NCBI RefSeq assembly: GCF_963169125.1
Contig: NC_084794.1
Coordinates: forward strand, 93,231,018 to 93,295,017
Reading direction: 5' to 3'
DNA: 64,000 bases
DNA from: Humulus lupulus
Taxonomy: Eukaryota; Streptophyta; Magnoliopsida; Rosales; Cannabaceae
Under the pieces are notes generated by a model. It was not told where the DNA came from, did no database searches, and was given only the letters and a program-made list of their open reading frames with translations. A program made the position numbers and the translations under genes. Within the stretch, counting starts at the first letter, position 1, and every line of letters begins with the position of its first letter. Shown piece by piece: positions 1 through 12,241 of this stretch.

Positions 1-2646
1 CCAACTATGAAGGAGGTTGTACTTGAGCAGATCCTTAAATGGTTGGACGTCGGGGTGATCTACCCAATTTATGATAGTGCATGGGCGAGTCCAGTGCAAG
101 TGGTACCGAAGAAGTATGGTATGACTGTGGTGAAGAATGAAAACACGAACTCATTCCAACTAGAATTGTGACAGGGTGGAGGATTTGTATTGATTACCGC
201 AAGATCAATAAGGCTACAAGGAAGGATCATTTTCTTTTGCCTTTCCTTGATCAAATGCTTGACAGATTAGCAGGCCACAGCTACTACTGTTTCTTGGATG
301 GATATTTAGGGTACCATCAGATTGCTATTGCACCAGAGGACCAAGAGAAAACAACATTTACATGTCCCTATGGCACATTTGCTTTCAGAAGAATGCCATT
401 TGGACTATGTAATGCTCCAGCAACATTTCAAAGATACATAATGGCTATTTTTTTCGGATATGGTGGAAAGGAGCATTGAAATTTTCATGGATGATTTTTC
501 TGTTTTTGGTTCTTCGTTTGATATATGGTTGGGTAACTTGGAGAATGTATTGAACTGATGTGAAAAAGCAAATCTGGTGTTAAATTGGGACAAATGCCAT
601 TTTATGGTAAAAGAAGGAATTGTTCTGGGACACAAGATCTCTAGAGATGGTATTGAGGTGGATAAAGCAAAAATTGCAACAATTGAGAAATTACCACCTC
701 CGGTGTCAGTGAAAGGTGTAAGAAGTTTCCTTGGCCACGCAGGGTTTTATCGAAGATTCATCAAAGATTTTTCTAAAGTGACTAAGCCCCTCTCTTCACT
801 GTTGATGGATGCTGTGGTTTTTTATTTTAATGAGGAGCGCCTTCATGCTTTCAAGGTAATTAAGGAGAAGCTGATATCTGCACCTATTGTTGTGGCTCCA
901 AATTGAGACTTACCGTTTGAATTGATGTGTGATGCTAGTGATTATGCTGTGGGTGCAATTTTGGGGCAGCGTATTGACAAGGTATTTCACTCCATTTACT
1001 ACGCTAGTATAACTCTCAATGAAGCACAGTTGAATTGCGCCACAACAGAAAAAGAGTTGCTAGCCATAGTGTTTGCTTTTGACAAGTTCAGGCCTTATCT
1101 GATTGGTAATAAGGTGATTGTGTATACTGATCACTCTGCTATCAAGTACTTGATGACTAAGAAAGATGCAAAACCTCACTTAATCATATGGGTTCTATTG
1201 CTACGAGAGTTTCATATGGAGATTCGAGACAAAAAAGGTACTGAGAACCTGGTAGCTGATCACTTGTCGAGACTTGAAGTAGAAGAGAGTCAGAATGAGA
1301 AAGCTGTGAAAATTAATGATTTCTTTCCAGATGAACAGTTATTTGGGGTGAGTGAAAATTCTGTTGTGCCTTGGTTTGCTAATTTTGTGAATTTCCTTGT
1401 TGCGAAGGTTGTGTCTCTTGAGATGACGAGGCAACAGTTGAAGAAATTTTTCTCTGAGGTGAAGCATTACTATTGGGAAGAGCCTATTCTCTATAATCAT
1501 TGTCTTGACCAAATCATTCGCCGTTGCGTACCTGAGGGTGAAATGCATTCTATTCTTGCCCACTGCCACAATTTACAATGTGGTGGGAATTTTGGAGCCA
1601 TAAGAACAGAATCTAAGGTATTACAAAGTGGTTTCTATTGGCCAACCCTATTTAAAGATGCTAATTCGTTTGTGAAGGCTTGTGATCGGTGTCAACGCAC
1701 TGGTAATATCTCAAGGAGAAACGAGATGCCCCTCAATGTGATTTTGGAAGTTTAGCTTTTTGATGTTTGGGGCATTGACATCATGGGTCCATTTCCACCA
1801 TCTTACAGTAATGAATATATCATGATAGCAGTTGATTATGTGTCAAAATGGGTGGAAGATGCTGCTACGAAGACCAATGGCGGTAATACTGTGTTGAACT
1901 TTCTACATAAACATATTTTCACTCGTTTTGGTACACCCTGAGCTCTCATTAGTGATGAAGGGAGTCATTTTGTCAACAAACAACTTGATGCACTTTTAGC
2001 TCGCTATGGTGTATACCACCGCACTGCATTGCCATATCACCCCCAATCAAATCGCCTAGCTAAAATTTCAAACAGGGAGGTGAAAAGTATCCTTCAAAAG
2101 ACTGTGGATAGTTAAAGGAAAAACTGGTCAAAGAAGTTGGATAATGCACTATGGGCTTACAAAACCGCGTTTAAAACACCGATAGGTATGTCTCCATATT
2201 GCTTAGTTTTTGGAAAAGCTTGTCATCTTCCAGTTGAGTTAGAGCACAGTGCATACTGGGCAATGAAAAAGTTAAACTTTGATTGGAATGCTGCTAGTGA
2301 GAATAGAATTTTGCAATTGAATGAGCTTGATGAATTTCGTCAAGAGGCATACGAAAATGCAAAAATCTATAAGGAGTGCACCAAAGCTTGGCATGGCAAG
2401 AACTTTGTCAGAAAATAATTTCAACCTGGACAGTAGGTACTTCTTTTTAATTCAAGGTTAAGACTATTTCCTGGAAAATTGAAGTCAAGGTGGTCAGGTC
2501 CTTTTACTGTTGTGAGAGTGGTTCCATACGGCTCAGTGGAAGTGCAAGGAAAGAATGGAAATCCTTTCAGGGTGAATGGGCAGCGGTTGAAGCCATACTT
2601 GGGCAGTGCATTTGATCAAGCAAAGTTCCTCTTGAAGCCCTTTTGA
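1..2646 (+). pseudogene. Athila-type gypsy pol, decayed (RT-RNase H-integrase)
   Basis: Reverse transcriptase, RNase H and integrase of a Ty3/gypsy retrotransposon; the 5' part lies off the left edge. RT motifs are visible: FLDGYLGYHQIAIAP (about 290-335), RMPFGLCNAPATFQR and the catalytic FMDDF near 485-500. RNase H follows ([34 protein letters not shown]). The integrase has a C-x2-C finger near 1680 (CDRCQRTG) and the core at about 1760-2150. Stops or frame breaks fall near 477, 555, 905, 1753, 1938 and 2113, so it cannot make one polyprotein. The usual integrase Glu in the AEVSNRE motif reads K here (AKISNRE). The post-pol tail ends at the TGA at 2644-2646. The wording of the RT and RNase H motifs matches Athila elements (family knowledge). 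Confidence 0.9.
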
Positions 2647-3552
2647 AGATGAGTTCAGTGTCCGGCTAAATGATGTTAACGACAGCGCTTGTGGGAGGCA
2701 ACCCATATATTTTTATTGCTTTCTTTACTTTTTATTCTAGTTGGAACAAAAATTTTAAGTTTAAATTTTCGCACTTGTAAATTATGAATATTTGATTTAT
2801 TATTGTACATATGGAGTCGTGGAAAGCATAAAAAATGAAAAAAAAAAGAAAAAAAAATGAATTTTTTTTCCTTAAGGGCCGCGGCATGGCCCCTTACAGA
2901 GGCGCATGGATTCTATCAAGGTGTAGGCAGGCCGCGACATGATAGAGTTGAGCCACGGCCCTGACTCCTCAGGAATTCTAGATATTTGATGCGGGCCGCG
3001 ACATTGAAAAGGTAGGGCCACAACTTGTGTTGCGCAGATATGGTTAAATCCCCAATTTTGTTACCCTTTTCTTCATTCTCTTCTCCTTCTCACCCTAATC
3101 ACCAACCCTAACCTACCTTCTCTTCATTCTCTCATTGCAATTTCTTCATCCCATACCCTTTATTTCAAAAAAGAAAAAAAAAAAGAAAAAAGAAAAAAGA
3201 AAAGAGAAACCCACTCTTCCATGAAGTTTATAGTGTTTCACTTGTCAAGGAGACAAAAAGAAGAAGACAATGTATGAAGGTCTCACATTCAAGTAAATGT
3301 CAAATCCCCTTTTTGGCGATTTTTAATTGATAGTTGGCTGTGTAGACATTAATGGGGCATGTTGTTTGGAGCTTCTTGGGTGGATTATATTTGTGGGAAT
3401 AATGATTGGGACTGTTTTGAGAATTTTTATTGAGAAATTGAGTGGTTTTGTTTGGTGTAAGTGTTTGGGTTGCTTGTTCATTGTGATTTGGTGATTTTGG
3501 GGAGCAGGAAATCAAGGAGAGGTGCTGCCCAAATTGTTTTAGGAACGTGGGA
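2647..3552 (+). other. Athila noncoding spacer with GC-rich islands
   Basis: No gene seen. After pol comes the GGGAGGCAACCC-like stretch usual in Athila elements. AT-rich DNA follows, then a GC-rich block at about 2876-3030 with repeated GGCCGCGGCATGG / GGCCGCGACATG words. The rest is a pyrimidine-rich leader-like region (3060-3160) and an A/G-rich tract (3170-3205). Related GC words recur in this element's LTR at about 5362-5600. Confidence 0.5.
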
Positions 3553-3578
3553 AGTTTAGAAATTGTTGAAGAATTGTT

Positions 3579-3953
3579 ATGGCCACTAGACCTAAAAGAA
3601 ACCCAACCCGAGTTGCCCATAAAAAGAATGCTTCCACATCCCGAGACCAAAACCCCCCACCACCACCTCCTGCTGATTATGATACTAATTTATTTTCCAA
3701 TAAGCAGGCATCCAATATGTTCAAAAGGATTCATGAGAAATATGCGGTTAGGGAGAGAGGGTTTGAGTTTCTAGAGGAACCATTTGACCACAATCCCACC
3801 TATGATCTCATTCGTGCTGAGATAGTGAGAAGAAATTGGGGTGTTTTCTGCAACTCCACCCGCGTTGGCATGGAAAATTATTCACAGATGTTTGGCATGG
3901 CTTATTGTTTTTGCTTCGTTTTTGTTCCTTTTAGTTTAATGTTTTTATTTTAG
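3579..3953 (+). pseudogene. Athila env-like / putative plant transposon protein, N-terminal part
   Basis: A 124-residue ORF starting ATGGCCACTAGACC. It has a basic N-terminus, a proline run near residues 25-31, then FKRIHEKYAVRERGFEFLEE and a stretch ending in NYSQMFGMAYCF. This matches in style the N-terminal part of the 'putative plant transposon protein' ORF that Athila elements carry between pol and the 3' LTR. The family protein is normally several hundred residues, so this one is truncated. Its last 20 residues are hydrophobic and probably read into noncoding sequence. Position downstream of pol and upstream of the polypurine tract supports the call. No function has been established for the family. 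Confidence 0.55.
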
Positions 3954-5086
3954 TTGTGTCTTTTGTGTCGAAAAGTTAAGTCGATGATATTTCTTTAATA
4001 ATTTCGTTTGTCATCACTTGTGAAATAGAGATTGTGTGAATAGCCGTGTGCTTGGTTTGATCACTCTTTGGATTAATTTTAATGCTTCTTGGAAATTTTA
4101 ATATGTTGTGTAAATGTGAGTCATTAGTATATGTTATATGTGTTTTACTTGGGTATGAGGAATGAATTGTGGAATAGGATAGAACTTGCATTGCTTGTCT
4201 TTTGAGATGAAATCCTTGATGACATGTGTGTTGAAAAATGATCTAGGCAATTTTGTTGGAACGTTTGCGCCTTTCAAGCTTACCGATATTATTTTATCCT
4301 TGGTTTGCCCCTTTGTGCCTTAACTTGCTTGATTATTTAACCACATTATTAAGCCAAAAATATACCCATTATTACTTTCCCTTGTCCTTGAATTATGCAA
4401 TGAGCTTAGAAATAAGTTTGGGGGAAAGAATTGTATTGGGTGAGATTGTTGATATGTGGATAATTGATGTATTTGACTGATTGAGAGAAATGTAAAAGTT
4501 CTTGCAACATCACTAAATTATGTATACCATTAAAAAAAAGAGTGATAAATAATTAAATAAAGTGATGTTAGAGCATTGTTTTGTGATTTCTCAATTGTTG
4601 GAAAGTTGGTGAATTGGGGAATGATTATTAAATGCAAGATGGTTGGTTTGATTGGTTTTTGATGTGTTTATGGTATAATGAAGCGTAAATGCCTTTTCAA
4701 CTACCGTTACCTAAGCCAAAATGTTATGAACCTTAAAAGTCCTGTTGATTCCAAAACATGTGTTGTTGACATTAGTGGAGAAAGGCAAGTATCAAAGCAT
4801 ATTGAATATTGGTTAGTGGATTGTTCGTATGAGTGAGATATGTATGATGTATTCTAATTGTTCATTTTGTAATTTGCAAATCATATTCTAATTTCCAATG
4901 GAGGCATTCAAGTTAATTGTTGGAGTGATCGGATTGAAATTCTGGTTCTAAAATGTAGTTGATATTTTGTGAATGATGACAATGCGATGTGAATAATATG
5001 GAGGCTTAACTGTATGTGGTGTGTTATGTTTTAAGTTTAGAGTCAATCTTTACTCGAGGGCGAGTAAAGGTTAAGTTTGGGGGAGT
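3954..5086 (+). other. Athila 3' noncoding region with polypurine tract
   Basis: No coding sequence recognised; the open frames here are short and AT-driven. The region ends in a polypurine tract around 5070-5085 (AAGTTTGGGGGAG), the plus-strand primer site expected directly before a 3' LTR. Confidence 0.6.
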
Positions 5087-6398
5087 TTGTTGAGTCTAGT
5101 TTATGTCATTGTTAGGTGGTGTTTTAGGTAGTATTTTATGTTGTTTTTATTTCATTTAGTGCGATTTTACGCTTTTGTTTGTTTGTTTTACAGTTTTAGT
5201 GAATAAAAAGGAAGATTTGAATACTTGGAGGAAATTGGTTCAAAAAGAGAAGAAAAACCCAAGTTTTGGTGTTGTTTTCAATAGAGGATGGATCTCGGCA
5301 TGATTTGAAGGCATTGGTGATTTTTCGGGTTTAAAAATGCATGAATTGAAGAATTCCTTAAGGGCCATGGCTTGAGCAATTTGGAGCCACGACCAGCCTC
5401 TTTGCAGAAGCATTGTTTCGGAGTCTAGACTCAGGCCGCGGCATGGTTTTGGAGGGTCGCGATTTGGCAGAGCTAATTCCCAGGGAAACAAAGACATGGG
5501 TCGTGGCATGGCTTTGGAGGGCCGCGACTTAGAGGTGCAAATTCTGAGGAAATTAGGACACGGGCTGTGACATGGTGTAAGTAGGGCCGCGACCCGCCTT
5601 TTTTCAAAACGAAAAAAAATAGGTTTTATAAAGGAGAAAAGGGAAAACCGTGAAGAGGCTAGAGAGGAATAGAGAGAGATAGTTTGGGTGGCTGAAAAGC
5701 TTGGAGAACACTCAAGGAGGATTGAACCGCTTGAATCCATATTATGAACTAATACGATTATCATTCCTTCTTCATCTTCTTTTCAATTCCTGACAATCTA
5801 TGCTTATTGATTGATTATTGATTGGCCATCTATAGTCATTACTTGTATGTTTTTGAATCAAAATCTGAGAAGTGCGATTTGAATTTGCTTTGGTTGTTCA
5901 GGACACAATTATAATTTGGAACGAGAGTATCTAGATTAATTGTGTAATTATCTTTTGAGTTATTGTGATTATTAAATTTACCATAGAAATATAGGAAATT
6001 TTCTCTTAGGTTGAGTTTATAATTCATAGTATGATTATAAACTTCTTTTGTCAACTTGTTAATTGAAATAGGAAGAAAGAAGAAGAAATTGGTAATTTGT
6101 ATTAGGGATTAATAGGGAGGATAGTTGATGAGATTAAATGCCCTAATTACTCTCTCATTATTTAAATTCAAGGCTTTCCTATTACTTATTGTTTTTATTG
6201 AGTTCTTAACTATTGTTTCTGCAATTTATATTTTCTTCTGTCTTTTTACAAGAATCAAAGTTTAATTGACCAAATAGAAACAAAAAGATTAATTAATTGG
6301 TAATTGGTGATTCAGTCCTTGAGAACGATACTTAGTTTTACCAATATTATTAATGAATTGCAATACGTACACTTGTGTAGCAATAAATTTTCGCAACA
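5087..6398 (+). repeat. Athila-type 3' LTR
   Basis: Starts TGTTGAGTCTAG directly after the polypurine tract and ends TTTTCGCAACA, giving TG...CA ends and a length of about 1.3 kb. It contains a GC-rich island (5362-5600) with repeated GGCCGCGGCATGG-like words in otherwise AT-rich DNA. The 5' LTR lies outside the window. The right end abuts the leader of a minus-strand gypsy element (6399-6419), as expected if the Athila copy inserted there; CTCTC (6399-6403) would be one target-duplication copy. Confidence 0.8.
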
Positions 6399-6419
6399 CT
6401 CTCAATGGAAGCACCAAAC
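6399..6419 (-). promoter_or_regulatory. Primer-binding site/leader of minus-strand gypsy element
   Basis: Reads TTTGGTGCTTCCATTGAGAG on the minus strand, directly after the LTR at 6420-7237. The plus-strand Tat element has nearly the same word (TGGTGCTTTCATTGAGAGC) after its 5' LTR at 23156. This supports a primer-binding/leader role and a related lineage. I cannot assign the tRNA. Confidence 0.6.
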
Positions 6420-7237
6420 TGTTGACGCTATTTTTCGTCAACTTATAAATGAAGAGCACTAAACACAAAATCAGAAAAATAAATAAGAAACACACGATTT
6501 TTTTACGTGGTTCAGTAGTTAAAATCTGCCTAGTCCACGGGTCGATATTATTCAACTATGGAATTCTCTCAAAGCTTTTAAAAAGCAATTCAGCAGAGTA
6601 TTCCCAGTACCAATTTCAGTCCCCCTACAAATGAATTTCTCCAGTCTATTTATAGATTGGTTTACAGAATATATCTTCCTTCACATTTTGGGAAGTTATG
6701 GTTCAAATTTCAAATAAATGCAATTAAAAACGTATAAATATACAATATCCCCTGATATTCCAGATTTATTAACAGATTACAACAAATCCCTTGATATATG
6801 AATTTTCAAACAGTAACTGTATTCACACTAGATTATCGATCTTGAATATTTGACTTACATATCTTCAGGGATCGACAAACCATCACGAGCTCGCTACCTC
6901 GGCTTGTCACAGTCTTAACAAGTGACTTTATCGAGATTGTCTTCTCCGAGCTCGCAATGCTCGGGCTCGAACCTTCTCGATGGATACTAATAAATTAGAC
7001 AATTGTTGAACCCTTGTCATTGTAGCTTCGAGCTTAACTTATAACCTCGAAACATCCTCGGGATCACGTGGTTCCGAGCTTTCCAATTCCGACGTTTTCA
7101 TTTTAATATTGAGCGATATTGTCAAACTTAATTCTCATTAATGCTGATCATATGACGAATTTGCTTATTTCGAGCTTACACTTTACGAGCCTGTCTTTCA
7201 AGACCATAATTTCTATTCTTGAAATTTTGGTGTAACA
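6420..7237 (-). repeat. 5' LTR of a minus-strand Tat-type gypsy element
   Basis: On the minus strand it begins TGTTACACC at 7237 and ends CGTCAACA at 6420, followed by the primer-binding region at 6399-6419. Only this LTR and about 20 bp of leader remain in the window, because the Athila element is inserted next to the leader. The right border falls inside the LTR at 7238-8303, so this element inserted into that LTR. Confidence 0.7.
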
Positions 7238-8303
7238 TAGTCCCATCTCATTGCAGACCGTCTATAGAGGATTGAGTGACAATTATGGTTGTAACAATGA
7301 ATAATTAATAGCGTATCTATACTTGTTATAGTGCGTTCTATGAATTCAAGAGTGCGATTCCGAGTCTTTAGTGGAGTCACGAGGAATTAATAAGTTCGTA
7401 AATTTATTTGTTAGATTTATGATAACTTATTGGAGCTTGATTTCAAAGGCCCATGGTCCCCACTATACCTTGGATAAAATCATCTAGATAGTCTCAATTA
7501 ATTGATTTAATTATCAATTAGAATTATCAAAGTTGACCAGGTCAATTTTGGATAGTTTCATAGAGTTATACAATTCAAAGAAAAAATGAGAAATTAAGGC
7601 AGATTTATTAATTAAGATAAATAGGTATCTAAATTAATAAATAAGTTTAAATCAAATTTCAAATTATAAATAATTAATTTGATAAATGATTTAAATAATT
7701 ATTTAATTAATTAAATCAATAGAAAATAATACAGGCCTTGATTTTAAGTCTAACGAGCTTATAATCAAATGAGAAATTTCACGGGCCTAAAGCCCATGAT
7801 AATTTCGACCTAGGGTTGATTATTGGATATTATTTTATTAATTTTTTAATTAAATAAATGACACAAATGAGTCTATAAAAGGAATGTTAAGTGAGAGTTG
7901 AAAACAGATGACAGACATTGGTTTTCTGATAGGTTTTAGATTCTCTCTAAACATAAGTCTTTTTCTAAGCCTAATTGTTCTTTTCTCTTCTTCTCTTTGT
8001 ATCTATCTCATGTGTTGAGAATTTCCCACTAGTATAGGTGATTCTAAGGATACTTTGGAAGGTTGTGAAGAAAATTGAAGATCGGTTTAGTTTCTTGGTA
8101 ATACTCCGCAATAGAAAGGATACAAGGGTTAGAGAAACTAAAGGAATGACTCATTCATTCTGCTGCGTATAATGTAAGTTTTCTTATCATTATTTCTCTT
8201 TGAATTCAATTTTTAGAAACATGTTCTAGGTTATCTCATATTAATTTGTTTAATATTAGATCTACATGAAAATAAATAAAGATCCTGTATAAGTTTCCTA
8301 ACA
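7238..8303 (+). repeat. 3' two-thirds of an LTR homologous to 49,208-51,066
   Basis: Closely matches the solo LTR at 49,208-51,066 from about position 49,990 of that copy to its end (shared TCTCATTG.AGACCGTCTATAGAGGATTGAGTG, and GATCCTGTATAAG near the end). The first ~790 bp are missing, cut off by the gypsy LTR at 6,420-7,237. It ends TTCCTAACA at 8303, and CACTA transposase coding sequence begins at 8304. Strand is given relative to the other copy; no internal region was found. Confidence 0.75.
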
Positions 8304-9017
8304 CTAACCTCATCAGAATTCTTTTTCTTCTACCATCTTTACTCAGCACAAGTCAGACATGCATTTGCATCAACCAACCTTTTTCGATACAGGATGCCAT
8401 CGTTAGGACAATCATGAATTTTTTCGTATTTCATGCCTAACGAACGCAATGTCTTCTTTGCCTCATAAAACGACAATGACATTTCATTATTTTTGAGTAA
8501 TAACTCTCCTAGAAAAGAAAGTATATCAGTAAAGATCTTATCACTCAACCCATGTTTAGCTTTTATATTATACAACCTAAGAAGTGCTAACAATTTAGTG
8601 AACTTATTACAACCAGGGTAAATGAGTTTCTCAGCATCCTCTAAAATGGTTTGAAATGTAACTGGATCAAAATTTGATTCAATTGTGCATCACCTATCAT
8701 TTCTGCAATGTCATCTCTCTCATCATCATTCACATAATCACAATTATTTTTCTTAGATGGAGCTTCTCTACTAAATATGATTTTTTTTCTTCATGCAGAA
8801 ACCACATCTTATAGCTTTTATCTATTCCATACTTAAATAAGTGACCATTTATCTCAGCAATTTTCATTCTTTGAACATTACCATACTTAATACAAGAGCA
8901 ACAAATGTTATTAGGATCTTGAGCATTTCTTGCACAAAACTCCAAGAAATGCTCAACTCCATCCTTATATTTAACTGATAATCTATCCGCTGACATCCAA
9001 TCTTTATCGACTGCCAT
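8304..9017 (-). pseudogene. CACTA transposase N-terminal remnant (transposase-associated domain plus start of tnp2)
   Basis: Minus-strand reading begins MAVDKDWMSADRLSVKYKDG at 9017. It resembles the transposase-associated domain of CACTA elements (family form: MDRSWM, DRLS, YxxGV, ...HLYKxGF). After a frame break near 8700 it continues as LLALLRLYNIKAKHGLSDK and LRSLGMKYEKIHDCPNDG, the start of the tnp2 domain, ending at the LTR border (8303). The rest of the transposase, including the catalytic core, is absent. Some Cys positions of the N-terminal motif are altered (SCIKYGN). This remnant belongs to an older CACTA copy into which the LTR at 7,238-8,303 inserted. Confidence 0.8.
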
Positions 9018-11586
9018 TATTTTGTCTTAGAATGTAGACAAAAAAAAAAAACAAGCAAAAACTATTTTCAGAATTATGTTCAATTAAATAATCTAAAAAA
9101 AATTGATAGAGTTCCCTCTATTAATACATCATATCCAATTTAGAATATGAACTAACTTCATAGGAATTAAACAAACAAAAATAATAAAACACATAATTAT
9201 CATGACTAAATTTAAAACAGACAACACCCCTATATTTGTAACCTAACCATCTGTCAATACCAGTTCAAATAATTCAATCAATTCAAACAACAAGCAATTT
9301 TTCTTCCTTATATCTCCCCAACACACAATTATATATATTTATATTTATATATATCACAGAACCTACTTCAGTAAGACATTCAAGTTCTCAACCTTCTGTT
9401 ATCACCGCATCACACAATTATAATCTCAGAACCTACTTCACTATGGATGAATATTTAAGATATTCAAACTCCTCTAATGTACAATTGTATAATATTAAAA
9501 AGAATAATAGATTATACCTCTTCCAATCAATAGCAAGCTTTTGTAATGCTCCTTCCTAATTCCACTACCTAAAAATAAAATTAATGCTTGAAATATTATA
9601 GCATGGAATATATTGTACTCAAAAGTAATACAAATAATCTTATTATTCTTGCATTGTACGTATTTTTTGTCATGTATTGATCTTGATCAAATCTATAACT
9701 ATTACTATATATATCATATTATGCTAGAGAAAAGAAATATAATATAATATTATATCACATCATATCCTATCAATATAGAAACATTTATAAGGATATAAGT
9801 TTCTGTTTTCATCTAATTGAGTTTAGACGAAACCTTATGGTTCATAACGTAGTATTAGCACTTAATAATTCTAACAAGCATATCAAATTCAAACTCACTT
9901 AAGGCTTAAGTAGCGAGATAAGAAATAAAAATATGGTCTACATATTACGAGGTGACATAAGATCTAATTAGCGAAACTAATACATTATCATTCATCTAAG
10001 TCAAATACGATTAAGCTACTCTAACTCAAAGAATATTGTACCATAATCTGAGTATTGTTATGTATGCTTGAGTGTATAATATGATCTATATATCTCTTCT
10101 ATATAAAAAGTGTGTAGATAACAAAAATTCTTGGTTTTAACGGTTTTTTTTCTGTTAACTTTAAGGAAATATTCTTATATTTAACATAATATTCTTATAT
10201 TTAAATGTAGATTGTAAACATGACTTAAACTTAAATACATAATTAATTAAACAAATTAAAATAAGATATTTTTGAGATATTTTACAATGATAATTATTTA
10301 AAAAAAATAAAACCATATATTTTATAACTTATATAAAATTTAATTAAACTTAAACTTAATATTATATTAAACATATAATATATAATATTTTGTTGTCACT
10401 GCCAAATTCAAAAACTAGAATAAACTTAAACTTAAACAAAAATTAATCAATTAATTAAAATGAGATATTTTTAAGATATTTTATGATGATTTAAAAAATT
10501 AAATCATATTTATTTAAAAATAGTAAAGACATACATATCAATTTTTTTATCTTATAAATTTGTATGATAGTTTGTTTTTATCAAGTAATTGGAGCTCTTT
10601 TCTTTGTCAAATTCACCAAAGGACATTGTTAGATACATTAGAAACTAAAAATAATTGATGCATGTATACTACTGTCTACACTATGACTTTTTCTATTCTT
10701 ATTTTATTTCAATTATTAATTTCTTTTTAAATATTATTGTATTTTATATATGTGTCATGTAGCTATTAGATGTCATATATGTAGAGATTATTAATATAAA
10801 TATTTATATAGAACTATAATTCATTCTATTATATATATATATATATTTTAAAATGAACAAATTTTTATTAAAATTATAGACAATGTTTACAACTTTAAAA
10901 CTAAGCAAGCATGCATTGTACGTTGCTTCTACCTAATATATTTATATATGTGTGTGTATATAAGGAAGAAACATGCAACCAATGTTTACAAACATGATAG
11001 TGGTGCTTTTAAAGTGTGTCTATGAAGCAAATACTGGAGCAGGCACTCATCACAACCATTCGTGGCCTACTGTTCAAGTTGTACCATATTTTCTTAGTAA
11101 AAAATAGAAGTAGTGTAGGATCTTGTGCATATCACAAGTACGTACGTAGTGTTGTTTCTTCTTTTCTTATTTATTGGTGTAATAAGGCAAGAATATATAA
11201 ATTTATATATATATATAAAAACATTTTCCCCCTTATTTACACTTCAAAGCTATATATTTTTGTGTTTTTCAAACATACATCACATGTCTTCAAAATCCCC
11301 TTTTTTGGCAAAAAGTATTTTCTGTAGTATTTCCTTGTACTTTTCCCCTAGTATATTCCATGATCCATTATCCAAAATATAGTATTGGATAAGTAAATAT
11401 ATCACTAAATTGAATTATTGATGTACTATAGTTATAACTAATAGATATATAGTACAATATTCTTAGTAAAAAATAGTAGATCACACGATGCAAATGCAAA
11501 TATATGTAAATTGCTTTGGTGTTTATAAATAAATTGGAAACCGAAGTCTTCTCTGCAATTCCATAGCTTTCCTACAAAGGAATAAT
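9018..11586. other. AT-rich noncoding DNA, partly CACTA-derived
   Basis: No gene seen. About 9180-9600 matches 34720-35060 inside the inner CACTA element (shared ATGGATGAATATTTAAGATA), so it is probably internal CACTA sequence. About 10140-10320 and 10390-10560 are diverged direct repeats around ATTAAAATaAGATATTTTT. About 11090-11210 resembles the end of subtilase exon 1 plus its intron start (TAGTGTTGTTT... AAGGCAAGAATAT), a partial duplicate of 11600-11720. Several TA microsatellites are present. Confidence 0.5.
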
Positions 11587-11691
11587 ATGGCACCACATTG
11601 TGGTAGTGTTGTTTATTCTTATCTTCTTTCATTAGTTTTTATTTTCATTTTTTTTCAATCACTAGTTGAAGCCACTAGTAAAAAGGCAAGA

Positions 11692-11727
<36 letters not shown>

Positions 11728-12046
11728 TCATCATAAGATTTTCTTATGCTTATAAATGTATGTAGCCATATATAGTATACATGGGAGCACATTCGCATCG
11801 TCTAAACCCTTTCTTAGAAGATCTTGACAGGACCACAAATTCTCATCACAACCTTATTGCATTGTACTTAGGAAGGTAATTATCTAATCTAACTCATACA
11901 TAAAGATAAATAAAGCTATAATTAATTCTTCATTTTATTTTTGCAGTGTGAAAAATGCTAAGGAAGCCATTTTTCTTGTGTTGTGTTGTGTGTGATCGAT
12001 TAAAGCAAAGAAGTTGCAAAAAAACTTGGCCAAAGATGATAGTAAG
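11587..12046 (+). pseudogene. Subtilisin-like protease gene fragment (signal peptide and I9 propeptide exons)
   Basis: Three exons. Exon 1 (11587-11685) encodes 33 residues: a hydrophobic signal peptide (LLSLVFIFIFF) ending in EATSKK. Exon 2 (11766-11875) encodes PYIVYMGAHSHRLNPFLED and then LDRTTNSHHNLIALYLG, the start of the inhibitor-I9 propeptide of plant subtilases, where YIVYxGAHSH and SHxxLLGxxLGS are typical. Exon 3 (from 11947) continues SVKNAKEAIF with the correct split codon, then loses the expected YSYxxxINGFAA and hits a stop (TGTGTGTGA). KAKKLQKNLAKDD further on looks like the end of the propeptide after a frameshift or deletion. The first intron uses a GC donor (AAG|GCAAGA). 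No catalytic domain (Asp, His or Ser motifs) follows; a gypsy LTR begins at 12242. It is a gene fragment, not a functional protease. Confidence 0.82.
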
Positions 12047-12241
12047 TTTTTGATACATTAACACATTAAAATAACATCAACTTTAATTAATACATTAACC
12101 TTTTAAAATAATAATAAAAAAATCCTTAATATCCATGTTCCCAAAAGCTTGGAAACCACTTATAATATTTCCCATTGAATAAATTTAATTATCTTCTTCA
12201 AATGTATATATAAGAAATAAGTCAACAATTAAAATACATAT

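Noticed and set aside
3976..4480. Small open frames in the Athila 3' region
   Set aside because: Short, AT-driven, no family resemblance, and within a known noncoding zone before the polypurine tract.
5240..5764. 174-codon minus-strand ORF in the Athila LTR
   Set aside because: It runs through the GC island of the LTR in antisense; no protein-like motifs, and it is explained by LTR composition.
11016..11382. Two overlapping ORFs of about 100 and 85 codons
   Set aside because: Low-complexity Phe/Tyr/Ile-rich translation of TA-rich DNA; part of it is a duplicate of the subtilase exon 1 region in another frame.
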